Assembly: GCA_021292105.1 (NCBI GenBank)
Contig: CM037870.1
Location: 9,211,558 to 9,275,557 of the forward strand
Origin: Anadara kagoshimensis
Lineage: Eukaryota; Mollusca; Bivalvia; Arcoida; Arcidae
Direction: 5' to 3'
DNA length: 64,000 bases
The notes beneath the pieces were generated by a model. The model was not told where the DNA came from and did not search any database. It saw only the letters and a list, made by a program, of their open reading frames with translations. Positions 23,930-35,719 of this stretch are shown in pieces. Position numbers and translations under genes: made by a program. Positions within the stretch are counted from its first letter, which is position 1, and every line of letters begins with the position of its first letter.

Positions 23930-24180
23930 GCTCAAGAGCATGCTTAGGGGTCATATTTATCATCAAGTGGTACTAAAGAGCTTGCTTACGGATCATCCCA
24001 CCTCCTATTGTATGGGTTTGAATCCCGCTTGGACAATTATCCTTTAGTGTGAGAATGTTTGTCAGTTCCCTTGCTGTTGTTTTCATCAGGTACTCCAGTT
24101 TCCTCCACCATTCCTAAAGTGACCACTTTGATATAAATGAAAGAATTTTGACATTTAGATGTAATAAAACAATAATACTA
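23930..24180 (+). mobile_element. Degenerate SINE with duplicated tRNA-like head
   Basis: Two successive head-like pieces (gtccaagtggtatgctc, then caagtggtactaaagagc) are followed by a B-box-like gggtttgaatcccgct and the body gtgagaatgtttgtcag, aggtactccagtttcctcc, accactttgatataaatg. The same body appears at 51.8 kb. Confidence 0.65.
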
Positions 24181-24923
24181 TACTTCACTCCACCCTCCCT
24201 GTCGGCAGAAATATGTTCTGTTTTTGTTCCTACATGATCATTATTCCTGTAATGCCCCTATATATATAAGGATTTATTTATTTTGAAGATTTGCTTCTAA
24301 TCAGAAATACAGTAGCCTTGTAATATGATAGATTAGTCTGGTCTTTGGAATACTAGTAGTTAAATTAAAAAAGAACCCCTGAGTCTAAATGTATTAAATT
24401 GTCAAGTCAGTGTCAAACATATTAAATACCACATATAAAGGAATTGTGATTATGTAAATTACATGTACTTTTAAGTGTTAAGGCAGTGCAGTTTATTGTC
24501 AAAAGTTTAATTTTGCACTTTCTGCATGCACATAGTGCTATGTTTGGTTCAGGGGTGACTAACTTTTTTTGTTTGACTTTTGTATTGTTGACATTTTGAT
24601 GTATATACATCATGTCATTTTGATAAGGTAAATGGTGAACTTGGACATGTGTGAATATGACATAAAACACATTATATATACAGTGTATCTGAAATTTTAC
24701 AAAACATTACAAAAATCAGAAGTATGACTAACTTAGTCATCAAGTAGCCATGTGTCTCAGTCATCAAGTAGCCATGTGTCTCAGCCATATTTGCAGGGTT
24801 CATTTGTCATTCTTCTTCTGAGTCATTGTCAAACCAAGTTCTAAAGGATGTTTCCCTCTTAAGCTTCATCAGCTTTTAATGAAGTTTGCTGAGTTTTGCC
24901 AGGCATTTAACAAGTATTATTTG

Positions 24924-24955
24924 ACAATAACAACAACAACAACAACAACAACAAC
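24924..24955 (+). repeat. ACA trinucleotide microsatellite
   Basis: About nine acaaca-type units after ttgacaat. Confidence 0.9.
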
Positions 24956-25007
24956 GTTTTACTGCAACATCTCTGTTTCGGAATATCTGGCCAGTATTTT
25001 ATGAACT

Positions 25008-25088
25008 GACCTCGGTGGCTCACTGGTAGAGCATATCCACTGATCAAGGTTTTATAAGCACCTCATTGGCTCATAGAAGAGGCTCCAC
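25008..25088 (+). repeat. Two tRNA-like SINE heads in tandem
   Basis: The sequence gacctcggtggctcactggt with tagagcatatccactgatca is followed by cacctcattggctcataga with aggctccactgatca. Both resemble tRNA D-arms, and the pieces are about 56 bp apart. No SINE body follows. Confidence 0.5.
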
Positions 25089-25599
25089 TGATCAATATAA
25101 TCATATTTTAGTTATTTAATGTTTAGTAAAGTTAATGTTAAAGTTCAGTATTCCATTAAAACATATTATTTTCATCAATACATACAAACATTCTCTGTGC
25201 TGGAAAAAATAACATATTTTGGGTGTTTAAAATAATTGTCATGTTTAAGTTAAAGCCCTGAGGGCAAAGATGTATGCTGATTAACCATGAACTATTTACA
25301 TCTGTATGTATTGTTTACAAATATATATATTTTAACAAATTTGATGGAAAATTTCAACCTTTTAGGTTAAAACTCCATTCAATAAAACACGACTACTGTG
25401 CACCTATTGCTTTTAAACCACCTGTGCAGAATACCCTTGGTGTAAGTGGAATTGAGCAATGGAATTTGTTTAGGTCCCAGTCAAGATTCTTTTATATTGA
25501 GGCTGTCGGTTTTGAGATGTTTGCGAGAACTAGAATGCCAAGAGAAAACCAACCTTGGCAAACAAAGTGACAAATTATGGGGGAAAATATAAACACATA

Positions 25600-28280
25600 A
25601 GAAAAAAAATCAAGATAAAATCACTATTTTAATTAAAAAAACAGCTTTAATTAGCCAACAATTTAATTTTAATTTTGTGAAGATTTTCATTCTGTATTGA
25701 AATAACCAGTTTTTAACATATATATAATAATTTATGGATGGCAGTGTATTTTTGGCTGGCAGTGTATTTTAATTGCACTTACTGATGGCAAGATAAAACT
25801 TTTATTGCCAGAAGACAATAGTTACCCCAGGGTGATGTTCTGATACAGGGTGATGTCCTGATACAAAACAGATAGTAACCTCAGGGTTATATGTATGGTT
25901 GTAATCTGTCCTAATCTCTTGTCTTACATAATGTATACATGTAATTCTAATAATTAATTAGATAAAATACAACAGAATGGTATTATTAGAATAGAAGTAC
26001 ATATATATGTAAATGAACATACAAACCCTAAACATAAGAGCAATATACTGCCATCCATTAATAACAATACACAGTCCTTCATATTTGCCATTTGGTTTAT
26101 ATAACCGACTTTGTTTACCAGTTTAAACATTTTTAATCTGAAATATTGAAGTTTTTGTTGTAAATTTTTTATTTGAAAGTGACAAATTACCTGTATGGTG
26201 TTACTAAATGTTTGCAACAATTTTTTTTTTTAAATTCAATTTTCTTACAATATAGAATTTTAAAAATCTCTGAAAATTACAATTTCCAAGAAAAATAAAA
26301 TAAAAACCAAAACCACTTAGCTTTTGCAGAATGGTGTTTCAACAAATCGGGTTTGTTAAGATTTTTATTCTGTATGATATGGCCGATCTTGATAATAATT
26401 TTTACTACTGTATGGAATAAGGGATGTAAAACTAATGTAGGACATAAAATGGTTCTGAGACAGGGTTATCTTTGATGGCAGAAATGATAAATTCCTCATA
26501 CAAAGATGATACTATATCCTACATGATACAACAGCGAAATGTCAGAGTCTGCAGAATGTCATCATGTGAATAGCTTTATCAAAATATAAGAAATATCAAA
26601 ACATTAGAAAAAATCCCAGCAAATACTCTCTCCCTTCAGAACGGGAGTATAGTCAGATTTGTTATCTAAACGTGATTGAAAACACGATTGTGCCAGAGTA
26701 TATACAAGACTCCAAGATTTGATTGGTTGCAATGTGCATCATGACATCGTTTAAAAGCAATTTGTTTATTTAACAAATAAAGGCACCATTACACAGTAGC
26801 TGATAAGTTCTAATACCACTTGTAATGATCCAGGAGTCGTAGTGTTGTTATATCTGTTACATGTTACAAGTGATTGTATATATAACTCTACAGAGGGGGA
26901 AAATATTTTTATGTTTTTTATGTTTTAAATATGAAGAATTGGGACTAAAAACTAAAATGCCATGGGCATAGTTTTACGAGCATCTCTGAGTCACCCAAGT
27001 TCATAAAGAAGCTTTTTATATGTTGTGATTTGATTCCCCTGTTCAGATGGTATTCTAAATTTCCTCGTTGTAAAAACAATGATGAGGAAAAATGTTTATT
27101 GTTTATGATAAGAATAAAATCTCATATCAAGGGATGGGAGGTTGTAGGTATTTCCAACACTATTTCCTTATTATAAATTTTATTACCAGGTCAAATATAT
27201 GTCAAATTATTGCAAGAGTTGTATCAGAGAATGTAGGTTATATTCTAAGCTTGAGGTTTAATTATTATTTGAACATCAAACCACATTCATAATGACCATG
27301 ATGACCATCATTATTAAATGTACCTCTCTGTCTCAGTCAGGTTGGAGAGGTCAAGGCATAAAGGTGCAAGCAGTTCTTGTTGACTTACACATAAACTCAT
27401 TATTTGTATATTAGTCAGAAAGTTTGAATATGTTGAACATGTTGAATTATATCTGTATCAGATACAGCAGTAGATCTATGTATGTTTTTGTTTTGATATG
27501 ACTGGTGGGAATTAATTACCTAAACGAAATATAAAACTTCAAATTTTTTGGATTTTCAAAAGATTATGTTTGAAGTTTTTGAAGAAGTAGAATTTTTTTG
27601 TAAAGTGCACTGGTTGATGGAGGCTTGTGTTGAATCAATCAGTCTCAAAATGAAAACCCAGACAGGGGAAAAAAGATTTGAGGAAGATGGAAAGATATTC
27701 TTTGGTTACCACGGAAATGTAAATCATTTTAATCATAAGAAAGTGTGAATAATTTCTGATTAAAGACATTTTGAAATTTTCTCAAGAACTTATCATTTTT
27801 TATCTGAAACATTTTGAAAATTAACTAATTTTAAAATATATCAAAACAGAAAATTTGTAAATAAATACAGTTTTTGTATTTCATATCGGTATACTGTTGA
27901 CACTTGTTGATAAAACGAACATTTGAACCATTCTGATTAAAATCTAAGATGTTTGAAATAAAAACTTTTAATATGCAGTTTGAATGCATTACCGGTATGC
28001 AGATTTAAAACCTATTTGGAGATATCTTCTTATTTTGACTTTAGTTTCAGCTTCCTGTTAAAATTCAATGGGTGACATGAGTATAAAGATTTGAATAAAA
28101 ATAACATTTTTGTAAGAACAGTTTTAAAAAAACAATTTTTTTTATTTCATTTCCTTTTATTTGTTATATGAGGGGCAATAAACTACATTTGCATGCACTG
28201 AGTTCATTTAAAATAAACTTTAGAATTGAGAACTATTGTTATAAGATCATGTAAAGAATTCTGGTTGTCCTCTGTCTGTA
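25600..28280. other. Unannotated intron-like stretch
   Basis: AT-rich, with few CpG. The open frame at 27548-27748 ends in a protein-like stretch but has no convincing splice sites. No repeat that I can name. Confidence 0.35.
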
Positions 28281-28283
28281 AAA

Positions 28284-28690
28284 GGCTTCAGTGGTTGACA
28301 AGTGGTCTGAAGTATAGACTTATAATGTCCTCCATCTGTAAGAGGCCTCGGTGGCCAAGTGGCCTAAAGTATGCACTTACAATAAGGGGCATCGATGGCC
28401 AAGTGGTCTGATCCAAACACTTACTTGACTTCACTCGTGTAGAGAATCGGGCCATTTACAAGTTCTCTTCATTTTCCTCTTTCTGCTGCTACTTTTGTTG
28501 CCTCGGTCCATGAATTGTATCCTAGCTCTTTTCGTTCTCTTTCAATAGTTCTTCTCCAAGCACAAATTTACAATAAGGGAAATTAGTGGCCAAATGGTCT
28601 AAAGCACACACTTACAGACCATGTTGCCTCTCATTCTGTTGTAGGTTTAAGCTGTTTAATGTTTTTCTGGTCTGCTCTTTCTGGACTTAA
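28284..28690 (+). repeat. Cluster of four tRNA-like SINE heads
   Basis: Heads are seen at about 28286 (ggcttcagtggttgacaagt), 28342 (ggcctcggtggccaagtgg), 28391 (atcgatggccaagtggtctg) and 28583 (attagtggccaaatggtcta). Each continues as in tRNA-Leu/Ser-derived SINEs (aagtatgcacttaca and similar). The first two share a unit of roughly 56-62 bp. Only the last has a body-like continuation (cagaccatgttgcctctca, gtaggtttaagc). Confidence 0.65.
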
Positions 28691-29137
28691 GGAATTTAGG
28701 TGAACATTGTGTTTTTTGAAAGTAAAATCTAGATAATATACTATATTATATATATAAATAGATGTATTGTAAAAGTTCTAAGACTCAATATAAAAAATTT
28801 CTTCTTCTCTAGTTTAATTGAGATGGGGTGATACTGGTGCCACCTGCCACATATACTTCTAACTTAACTTGTTACTCAGAAGCTGATTCTGATGTAACAA
28901 GTGGTACTCTGTTTGTTTATCCATGAAATTTCTCAATGTCAAGATTTTCTGAAGATAACTTTTATGTTCTAGAAGACTACTGATATAAAAGACATTATAT
29001 AAAGTATGGTCTTATTGAGATGTACCGGAATTACAGCAAGAGGGTGTAACTTAAGTTTTATTGCTTTGATATGGCTTATGTTTGACCGATTTCTAAAAAA
29101 AAATTATAGGACCTTGGCACTGGTTTTAGTACTGTTA

Positions 29138-29157
29138 CCCCCCCCCCCCCCCCCCCC
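29138..29157 (+). repeat. Poly-C run followed by A-rich tract
   Basis: Twenty consecutive C, then A-rich DNA to about 29205. The lengths may be uncertain from sequencing. Confidence 0.9.
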
Positions 29158-29822
29158 AAAAAAAAAGAAAAAAAAACTAAAAATATACTTGTAATAAAAA
29201 AAACCACATTCAGTCTGATCCTTGAATAGTGAATCTTAAATCTTATACACTAATTAATCCATTTCTGGCAAAATGCACAAAATTGTTCTTTGGATCAAGC
29301 AGATAAAGAACCAGTCTCAGGAAAATATAATGGACCAAAGGGTACAGACCGAGGACTAGTTTTATTTTTGGCCCTATTTATATTATTGCGTGTATTTATT
29401 AATTAATGGTTTATACATGTTAGCTGTAAACAACATAAAAAACTATAAAAACAACTAATGGCTAACTTATACATATTGTCAGTTTAAATGTTATACTTTT
29501 GATAATTTGTTTACTACATGCAATCTCAGAGTAGCGATTTCTATTGGTCTTTTTGTGTGACTTTGTTTTACATTATGCAAACTCAATGTAAGAAGTGATT
29601 TTCTGTTCTCGATTTTTTTTCATGCAATTTCAATATTGTAAGTAATATAATTTCTTTCAATATTATCTTTGCTATTTTGCTAAAATTGTTTACTACATGT
29701 AAATATGTATTTTCAGTTGGACATGATTTCCATTTGTCTAATCAAAAGGGAAATTATTTGTATATAAATTGCCCATCTTTGCACTGTTGTTCATTGAGAT
29801 TCTTTAACTGTGTTGACCAGTA

Positions 29823-29984
29823 CAGTCCAACCTGCCTTAAAGGCCACCTGCTTATAAAGGCCAGTAGAATTGTATCCCTATTGTTCTTCATTTATATTAT
29901 TTGAACCCGTATATAAAGGTCACCTGGCATAAATGCCACTTTTACTAGTTTCATTGGGTGGCCTTTGTAGACAGGTTTAAGATG
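29823..29984. mobile_element. Pogo/Tc1-like MITE (cagtccaa family), second copy
   Basis: It starts cagtccaacctgccttaaag and ends gacaggtttaagatg, with TA on both sides (29821-29822 and 29985-29986). The internal motifs cacctgcttataaaggcca, tattatttgaac and ggtggcctttgtagaca match the copy at 6.6 kb. It is non-autonomous. Confidence 0.78.
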
Positions 29985-30289
29985 TATGTGAATATTATAC
30001 CAATTATGACTGCAAACATATACATGTATGTATAGGAACTCTTTTCTGATGATGATACACTAATATAGATTTCAACCAGGAGTCCTGACCTGTAACAAAT
30101 GATGAATGAACAATGGACAATATGCCTCCATCAGCCATTTATAAGAAACATCAAACCTTGACCAAGTGCTTATATAGTGTCTGTAGCTTTATCAGATTAT
30201 AGTTGACACAGCACTAAGTGTTTCCTTGCGGGTATTAATGATGTACAGGTTAACATTCCAATTAACAACATTTCTACAGGAACTCATTA

Positions 30290-30535
30290 GTCCAATGCTG
30301 TATCAATGCCATCAGGTCATTCATGGTTCATCATGGGCTTTGTATGGTAACTCAGCCAACATGAGATCTGATGCCATCAGTTTGAAGACCATTGGTGACA
30401 ATAGTATACCATGGCTATTGGCCAACAATCAGACCTGATGTCATATCAATTTGAAGGTCATTGATGGTACCGGTATATCAAGGGCTTCAGCTATCATGGC
30501 GTTACTAAAATCAGACCTGATACTGCTCTTGTTCT
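30290..30535 (+). repeat. Imperfect short-repeat region
   Basis: Repeated variants of tgatg(c/t)cat.atcag/aatttgaag, (c/g)accattg(g/a)tg and cagacctgat occur over about 245 bp. The open frame at 30226-30438 crosses it. I read it as a degenerate local duplication rather than an exon. Confidence 0.45.
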
Positions 30536-30933
30536 AGATTTGATGAATATAATGGTATTGAATTTAAAAAAATACATGTATATTGAATGTCCATGTTTCT
30601 TCAAAAGCACTTTGCTGGTTTTGTGTTTCCCTACACCACTATAGAACATTATCTAATTATATGCCATTTATGAATGAGTTATTGATTGAATATTATATGT
30701 TTACTCTACATACTTCAAATATTTGTGAAGTAGAAATGATGCAGGTTTTAATTTTATCAATCAATTTATTAACATATGTGGCATCTGTTCCTTAATGAAT
30801 GGGCAGTCTATATAGTGTAAAATATAAAAACTAAGAAATGTGCTGTTTTATAGGGAATCATCATTGTTTGTTGTTCATTTTATATCTCCGAACTTTGATT
30901 GAAGCAATTGCAATTGTATTGATTATATATACA

Positions 30934-31642
30934 CAGTTCAACCTGTATTAACAGCCATGCCCTTCCCCGCCCTATTTACAAGGGTCACCAGATTTTTTAA
31001 TGGTTAAACTTGCTTGCTTTAATTACACTAAAACCTTAATTAATTGGCACCTTTTGTTCAGTCAAGTTTGGCATTATAAAGGGGCTTACAGGGTTCGTAC
31101 AGGCCTGGAAAAGTCCTTAAATTTTGAGGTTTGCCCTAAAAAGACCCTAAAAACAAGTCTGACCCTAAAAAGCCCTTGAATTTATCCTGAAGGCCCTAAA
31201 AAGCCCTTGAATTTAGCCAGTTGGGTGCCTGTATTTCAATAGTTAGTGGTTGCAAATAGACTGATATAAATAAATAATTAATTGATGTTACATTGAAATG
31301 TGCAATTTAAAGGTACTTGGCCCAATTGAACGCCCAATTTCAACCTCCACTTCACATGTCGTTACTATGGACACGTTTGATTGATTGAGTTGCCTTTGCA
31401 CTAATATTTTTCGCTAAAATTGTCCCTCTGATTAGGCCTTAAATTTGCAAATAAGACCCTGAAAAGAGCCTAAAAAGTCCTTAAATTTGGAGTCCAAATA
31501 TCTGTACGAACCCTGGGCTTAGCAAAAAATCTAGCAGGACTTGTAAAGAAAAAACCAACAGATTTTGAGACCTTAAGAACTGTGGTGTTAAGTGAGGATG
31601 GAAAAATTATCAAGGGGCATTATAACAGTCAAGGTTTCACTG
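30934..31642. mobile_element. TA-type MITE interrupted by another element
   Basis: The left end cagttcaacctgtatt and the right end aaggtttcactg (followed by TA) are similar to the ends of the other cagt...aacctg elements. The flanks of the inserted element (31083-31521) join as ...cattataaaggggctta / gcaaaaaatc... The gcattataa motif appears on both sides (31068 and 31618), as in the element at 34.3 kb. The left boundary is less certain than the right. Confidence 0.55.
31089..31515. mobile_element. Small TIR element with 6-bp target duplication (IS3EU-like?)
   Basis: Perfect 14-bp inverted ends cagggttcgtacag and ctgtacgaaccctg are flanked by ggctta on both sides (31083-31088 and 31516-31521). 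Inside there are repeated aaaagtccttaaattt and ccctaaaaagcccttgaatt motifs in direct orientation. There is no transposase. A 6-bp duplication fits the IS3EU superfamily better than hAT (8 bp), but the assignment rests on that alone. It lies inside the MITE at 30.9-31.6 kb. Confidence 0.82.
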
Positions 31643-33425
31643 TATTATATTTTAACTTGTATATAGAGACCACTTTAGTTTCTGTCTTGGTATATGAATA
31701 ATTAACTCCAATAAGACAGTTTAATAACTCGGACAGATTTACCGTTTTCAGACAGCCATGAGACGTTTTCAGACAGTGATGTGACGTTTGAAATAAAATA
31801 ATAATTTATCATTTGTTCTTGTCTTACATAATAATTCATTAATTTGAAGTTGGCAATCCCAGATTTCAGGAATTGTTATACATACACTCCTTTCCTTTGT
31901 TTTGCAGACAAATACACAAGTTCCTTACGTATGTCATGATTGATGAAAAGTCACGAGAAAGTATGAAATGCACATCGGTGCAATAAAATATCGGACAATA
32001 TTCTGATTGATTTTGAGGACTGCTTAAATTGATCATTTTATAACGAGATTCTATTCATTTATCTATACAGGTGTTTTATAATATTTTTCCAGTTAAATTT
32101 TAACAAGTTTGACTTTTTAAAACGTTTTTTATGGACTGTAAGTGTAACATAATATATCTCCTACTCAGAATTTGTGGTCAAATTTCATAATTCATATCAT
32201 TGTTAGTTGTTATAAAACGGAGGAAAGAAAACAGGTTGGACAAGATTTTATTTTTTTTACCTATCGTTTATCATTTTCTGTATAAATGTCAACTTGGTAA
32301 CTCAAAACATCTACTTAATATTCTTTAACTATTGGGTAATGACGTTTGGTGATTATGATATTCCCTACTCAAATGTTTTCACTGTTGATTTTATGGAAAG
32401 AACAATAACTACAGAATTCGAAAATGAATAAATAAATAAAGATGAAACCAGTTTTGTTTGTTTGTTTTGTCCAATTTATAACAAATTTTCTTATTTCATT
32501 TATAACTTTTATTTTATTTCTTAAAATTTCTTAATTTAATTTGTTACTACCGGTTAACAAACTCTGTCTTCATAGACCACTATGTTTCTGTAAAACGACA
32601 GTGTGACAGTGTCGTGTCGATAGTTACAATATAAAGATGGACAAGTGTAAAAGTAAAAAAGGATTTATGGATGTTGAAAAAAATAGTATTATTGATGCTC
32701 TTTAAATTAGACCTGTCTGGCTACTGTAGTGACCACTGTCACTCTGAACTGGCAGAGCCCTAATCTTCACAAGAGGTTTTACTTACAAGTGTGGCCCTAG
32801 CAGTTATAATAAGAATGACAAATAAATGTTATAAAGTTAACATTTAACACCTTTAAAGATCCCCTCATTATGATTCACATAAAATAAAAAAATTGTTGTG
32901 GTTTTCAGGTACGAGATTTATTATATATGAAAGGGCATGTATGACCTGTATTTCCAATGGTAACTTGAGTACTTTATGCATGAAATGTGCAAAAATTAAA
33001 AAAAAATGGCTAGGAGTGGTTTTTATATATTTTTCATACAAAAATAGATTGCTCACTTTGTGCCTTTAAAGAGGTTTATTGTAAGTTTTCAACTAGAAGA
33101 CACTAATTTAAAATAAATTTTTATAAAGCTAATGATATGTTATCAATAGTAGTGTTATATAAGACATGTATATTGTAAGAGATAATTAAAACATAAATGT
33201 GTTTTTTACACAGTTCATTTAGTATGATTATGATTAGGCAATACCTAATTTAGATATCTGTGTTTTGAAAAATATTTTTTATCGCATTACATTTTTTACA
33301 GTGTGTTACATAAGTAATTAATGTAATAAGCGATTAATGTAATACTCTGTAGGCGAGACTTTAACGGCACATAGCAAAATTTGTATCATTTATTTTCATG
33401 TTTTCTTGTTTGCTTGTGATTTAAG

Positions 33426-33485
33426 TTGGTCACGGACACGAGGACATGTGCGATGATTCAGAAAGTGCAAGCAGTGCAGGAAGAC
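33426..33485 (+). CDS. Candidate 60-bp internal exon (same gene as 18.0 kb exon?)
   Basis: After a pyrimidine-rich tract ending cttgtgatttaag there is a CpG-containing, open stretch that reads (G)TT then GHGHEDMCDDSESASSAGR and one further base. It is followed by gtgtgt as a possible donor. The exon would be phase 1 at both ends and fits the exon at 18041-18146, giving ...NGTR-V-GHGHEDMC... Its composition is clearly unlike the surrounding AT-rich DNA. The acceptor has a -3 A rather than C/T and the donor is not strong. An implied intron of 15.3 kb is large but plausible. Without the splice, the frame would run on to a stop at about 33550. Confidence 0.35.
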
Positions 33486-34165
33486 GTGTGTGCATGAAAT
33501 ACAATTATCAGCTCTTTGAAATGTTTAGCCTGAATTATCAAATTACTTAATAATATTTTTTGCATTTTGCATGCTTTAAGGCAAGGTACAAAAGCACATG
33601 CTATGAAATAATTCCCCAATTTAACCATTATTGATATGACTGTTACAAATTAAATTTATTCATTGTAAAAAACGCTGAATTCAAGTGCAACAAGGAAACA
33701 GTTGGTCTTATTGTAAATTCAGAAAATACTAATATGGAATCAAATTACAGTATCCCAAATTAAAAAGCATTTTTGATTTCAAAGCTTTTTGTAATTTTCA
33801 ATTTTAAATTCATTGTCAAATCTTCAATCATCCGACATGTAAGACTTACTCAAGGGAAATCTTCATAATGATACTAGGGCTGCTGATAACTAGAATAACT
33901 GAATATATATAATGATTTTCTCATTTGTTAAATGTGTTGATGTTGAGAAGCTCACTTTTCTGGAACATTAAAGATATTTATTTAGCAATTGTTTTTCAGT
34001 CTTAATGTTCGATCTGTTTTAACCTGGGGCTGTCCTGATTTGTAAAATACTGGTATTTTAGACTTTAGTTTGGAAGTTTTGGGTTTTGGAGCCAGTTAAG
34101 TTTGGTCTAACTCATAGAGGATTTACTTCATCTTGTATTGCTCTTGTTGTGTCCATTTTGAATTT

Positions 34166-34290
34166 AGTGGCCATGCTGGCCAAGTAGTCTGATGTTTGCA
34201 TTTAGAGATCATAGCATCTCAGTGCCTAGGTTTAAGTCCTACTCTGGACAGATCCTAGAATGTTTGTCAGTTTGTCAACATTGATTATGG
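34166..34290 (+). mobile_element. Degenerate tRNA-headed SINE fragment
   Basis: Head ctggccaagtagtctgatg, then tagagatcatagcatctcag, B-box-like aggtttaagtcctactctgg and the body piece agaatgtttgtcagtttgtc. It stops just before the MITE at 34.3 kb. Confidence 0.65.
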
Positions 34291-34315
34291 GTATTAATGA
34301 AAGCAATTTAGGATA

Positions 34316-34564
34316 CAGTATAACCTCAATTTGATGCCCTTCAAAACATTGACGCCCCCTTCAAAACATTGACGCGCCCTTCAAAACATTGACATCCTTC
34401 AAAACATTGGCTGTGACTTCAAAACATTGCTGCCTCCTTTATTGCCACACTGTTCCATCATTCAAATACCCTTTTTCTATGTTTTCTTTCAGTTTAGTGG
34501 CAGAGACTTTTATAATGCCAAAATTTGACTGACCAAACTGTGGCAGTGATATGAGGTTTTACTG
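34316..34564. mobile_element. TA-flanked MITE with internal 19-bp tandem repeat
   Basis: Ends cagtataacctca and tgaggttttactg, with TA on both sides (34314-34315 and 34565-34566). Inside, at 34337-34432, the motif cttcaaaacattgacgcc is repeated about five times with a period near 19 bp, with decay towards the right. It carries an inverted ataatgcc motif like its relative at 30.9 kb. Confidence 0.75.
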
Positions 34565-35529
34565 TACTTTTGATGCTTAACATATACCTTTAGTCAACCA
34601 CTCTGGACATTGGCACATTAACCAGCCCTTGGCCTGATTCTTTGTCACCATTTGTTGATACCATACTTGAAAGCTCAAGAGATTGTGATACATATAGGAT
34701 ATCAAATTCATCAGAAAATGAGTTTTACCAGATATTTTATTTCTGATTTATTCTCTTTAAAGTGGATTTATTTTTATCAATTGTTAATTTGTAAAATTAA
34801 TTCATTTGTTTAGATTAATCAAATGTTCATTAATTAAATCAGTTGATTTATTGTGAAGAAGATTTTCCAATATTCATTCATCAAGCAGTAAATAAAGATT
34901 TCAGTATGTTTCCCTTCACACATCCTGCTATGATTGAGACTCCCGATGATAACTCCGCTCTATAAACAATATAGAGACAATTGTATCCTTATACTATTAG
35001 AGCATTCATATCGCAACAATGTCGACCAATTACTCGGCTTTCTTTTATGTGGTAAACAGAGGAATATCTCATATTGGATTTTCGTAATCTAATAATTCTT
35101 TTAATATTGGTAACAGCCGAGCTGTTTGATTCTGTGAACCGAGAAATTCTGTTGGGATTTTTTTCACGTTCTGATTTCTAAAATGCACAAAGAATCAATA
35201 CATCAATTGTTTTAGGGAGATGGGATAACACTTTCATTTTGTAATTTATCCATAGGGAATTGACAGTATTGATTAAAACCTTGGAGAAATAGCATAAAAA
35301 TGACATTTGTTTGGTAATTTTTCTTTTTAGATTTCATTTAAAATTAAGATGTTATTATACCATCTAGACACTGTCTGAATTCATAATTGTGATTACTGTT
35401 GACAGGCAGGTTGTTTCTGACAATATTGTTCTATATTTGGACAGATAGTCGGACTATTATAGTGGACCATGTTTACACTGGCTTTATATCAACTAATTAG
35501 TTTAATTTCTGTCATGAAAAGACAACAAT

Positions 35530-35705
35530 CTGAATGAATGAATGAATATAAAAATGAATGAATGAATGAATAAATGAATGAATGAATGAATTAATAAATT
35601 AATAAATAATAATTAAATAAATAAATATAAATGAATGAATGAATAAATGAATGAATGAATGAATGAATGAATGAATGAATGAATGAATGAATGAATGAAT
35701 ATAAA
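35530..35705 (+). repeat. GAAT tetranucleotide array
   Basis: Imperfect gaat/aaat units to about 35640, then a nearly pure gaat array to 35700. A Ser-Phe-Ile-His peptide on the other strand is an artefact of it. Confidence 0.95.
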
Positions 35706-35719
35706 TAAATGCTTTGAAT

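Noticed and set aside
27548..27748. 66-codon + frame with charged C-terminal part
   Set aside because: The first half is AT-driven, with no supported splice sites or recognisable domain.
31909..31960. Strong acceptor (ctttgttttgcag) followed by short open frames
   Set aside because: In the phase required by the 18-kb exon a stop follows quickly unless a 21-bp micro-exon is assumed. Too weak to annotate.
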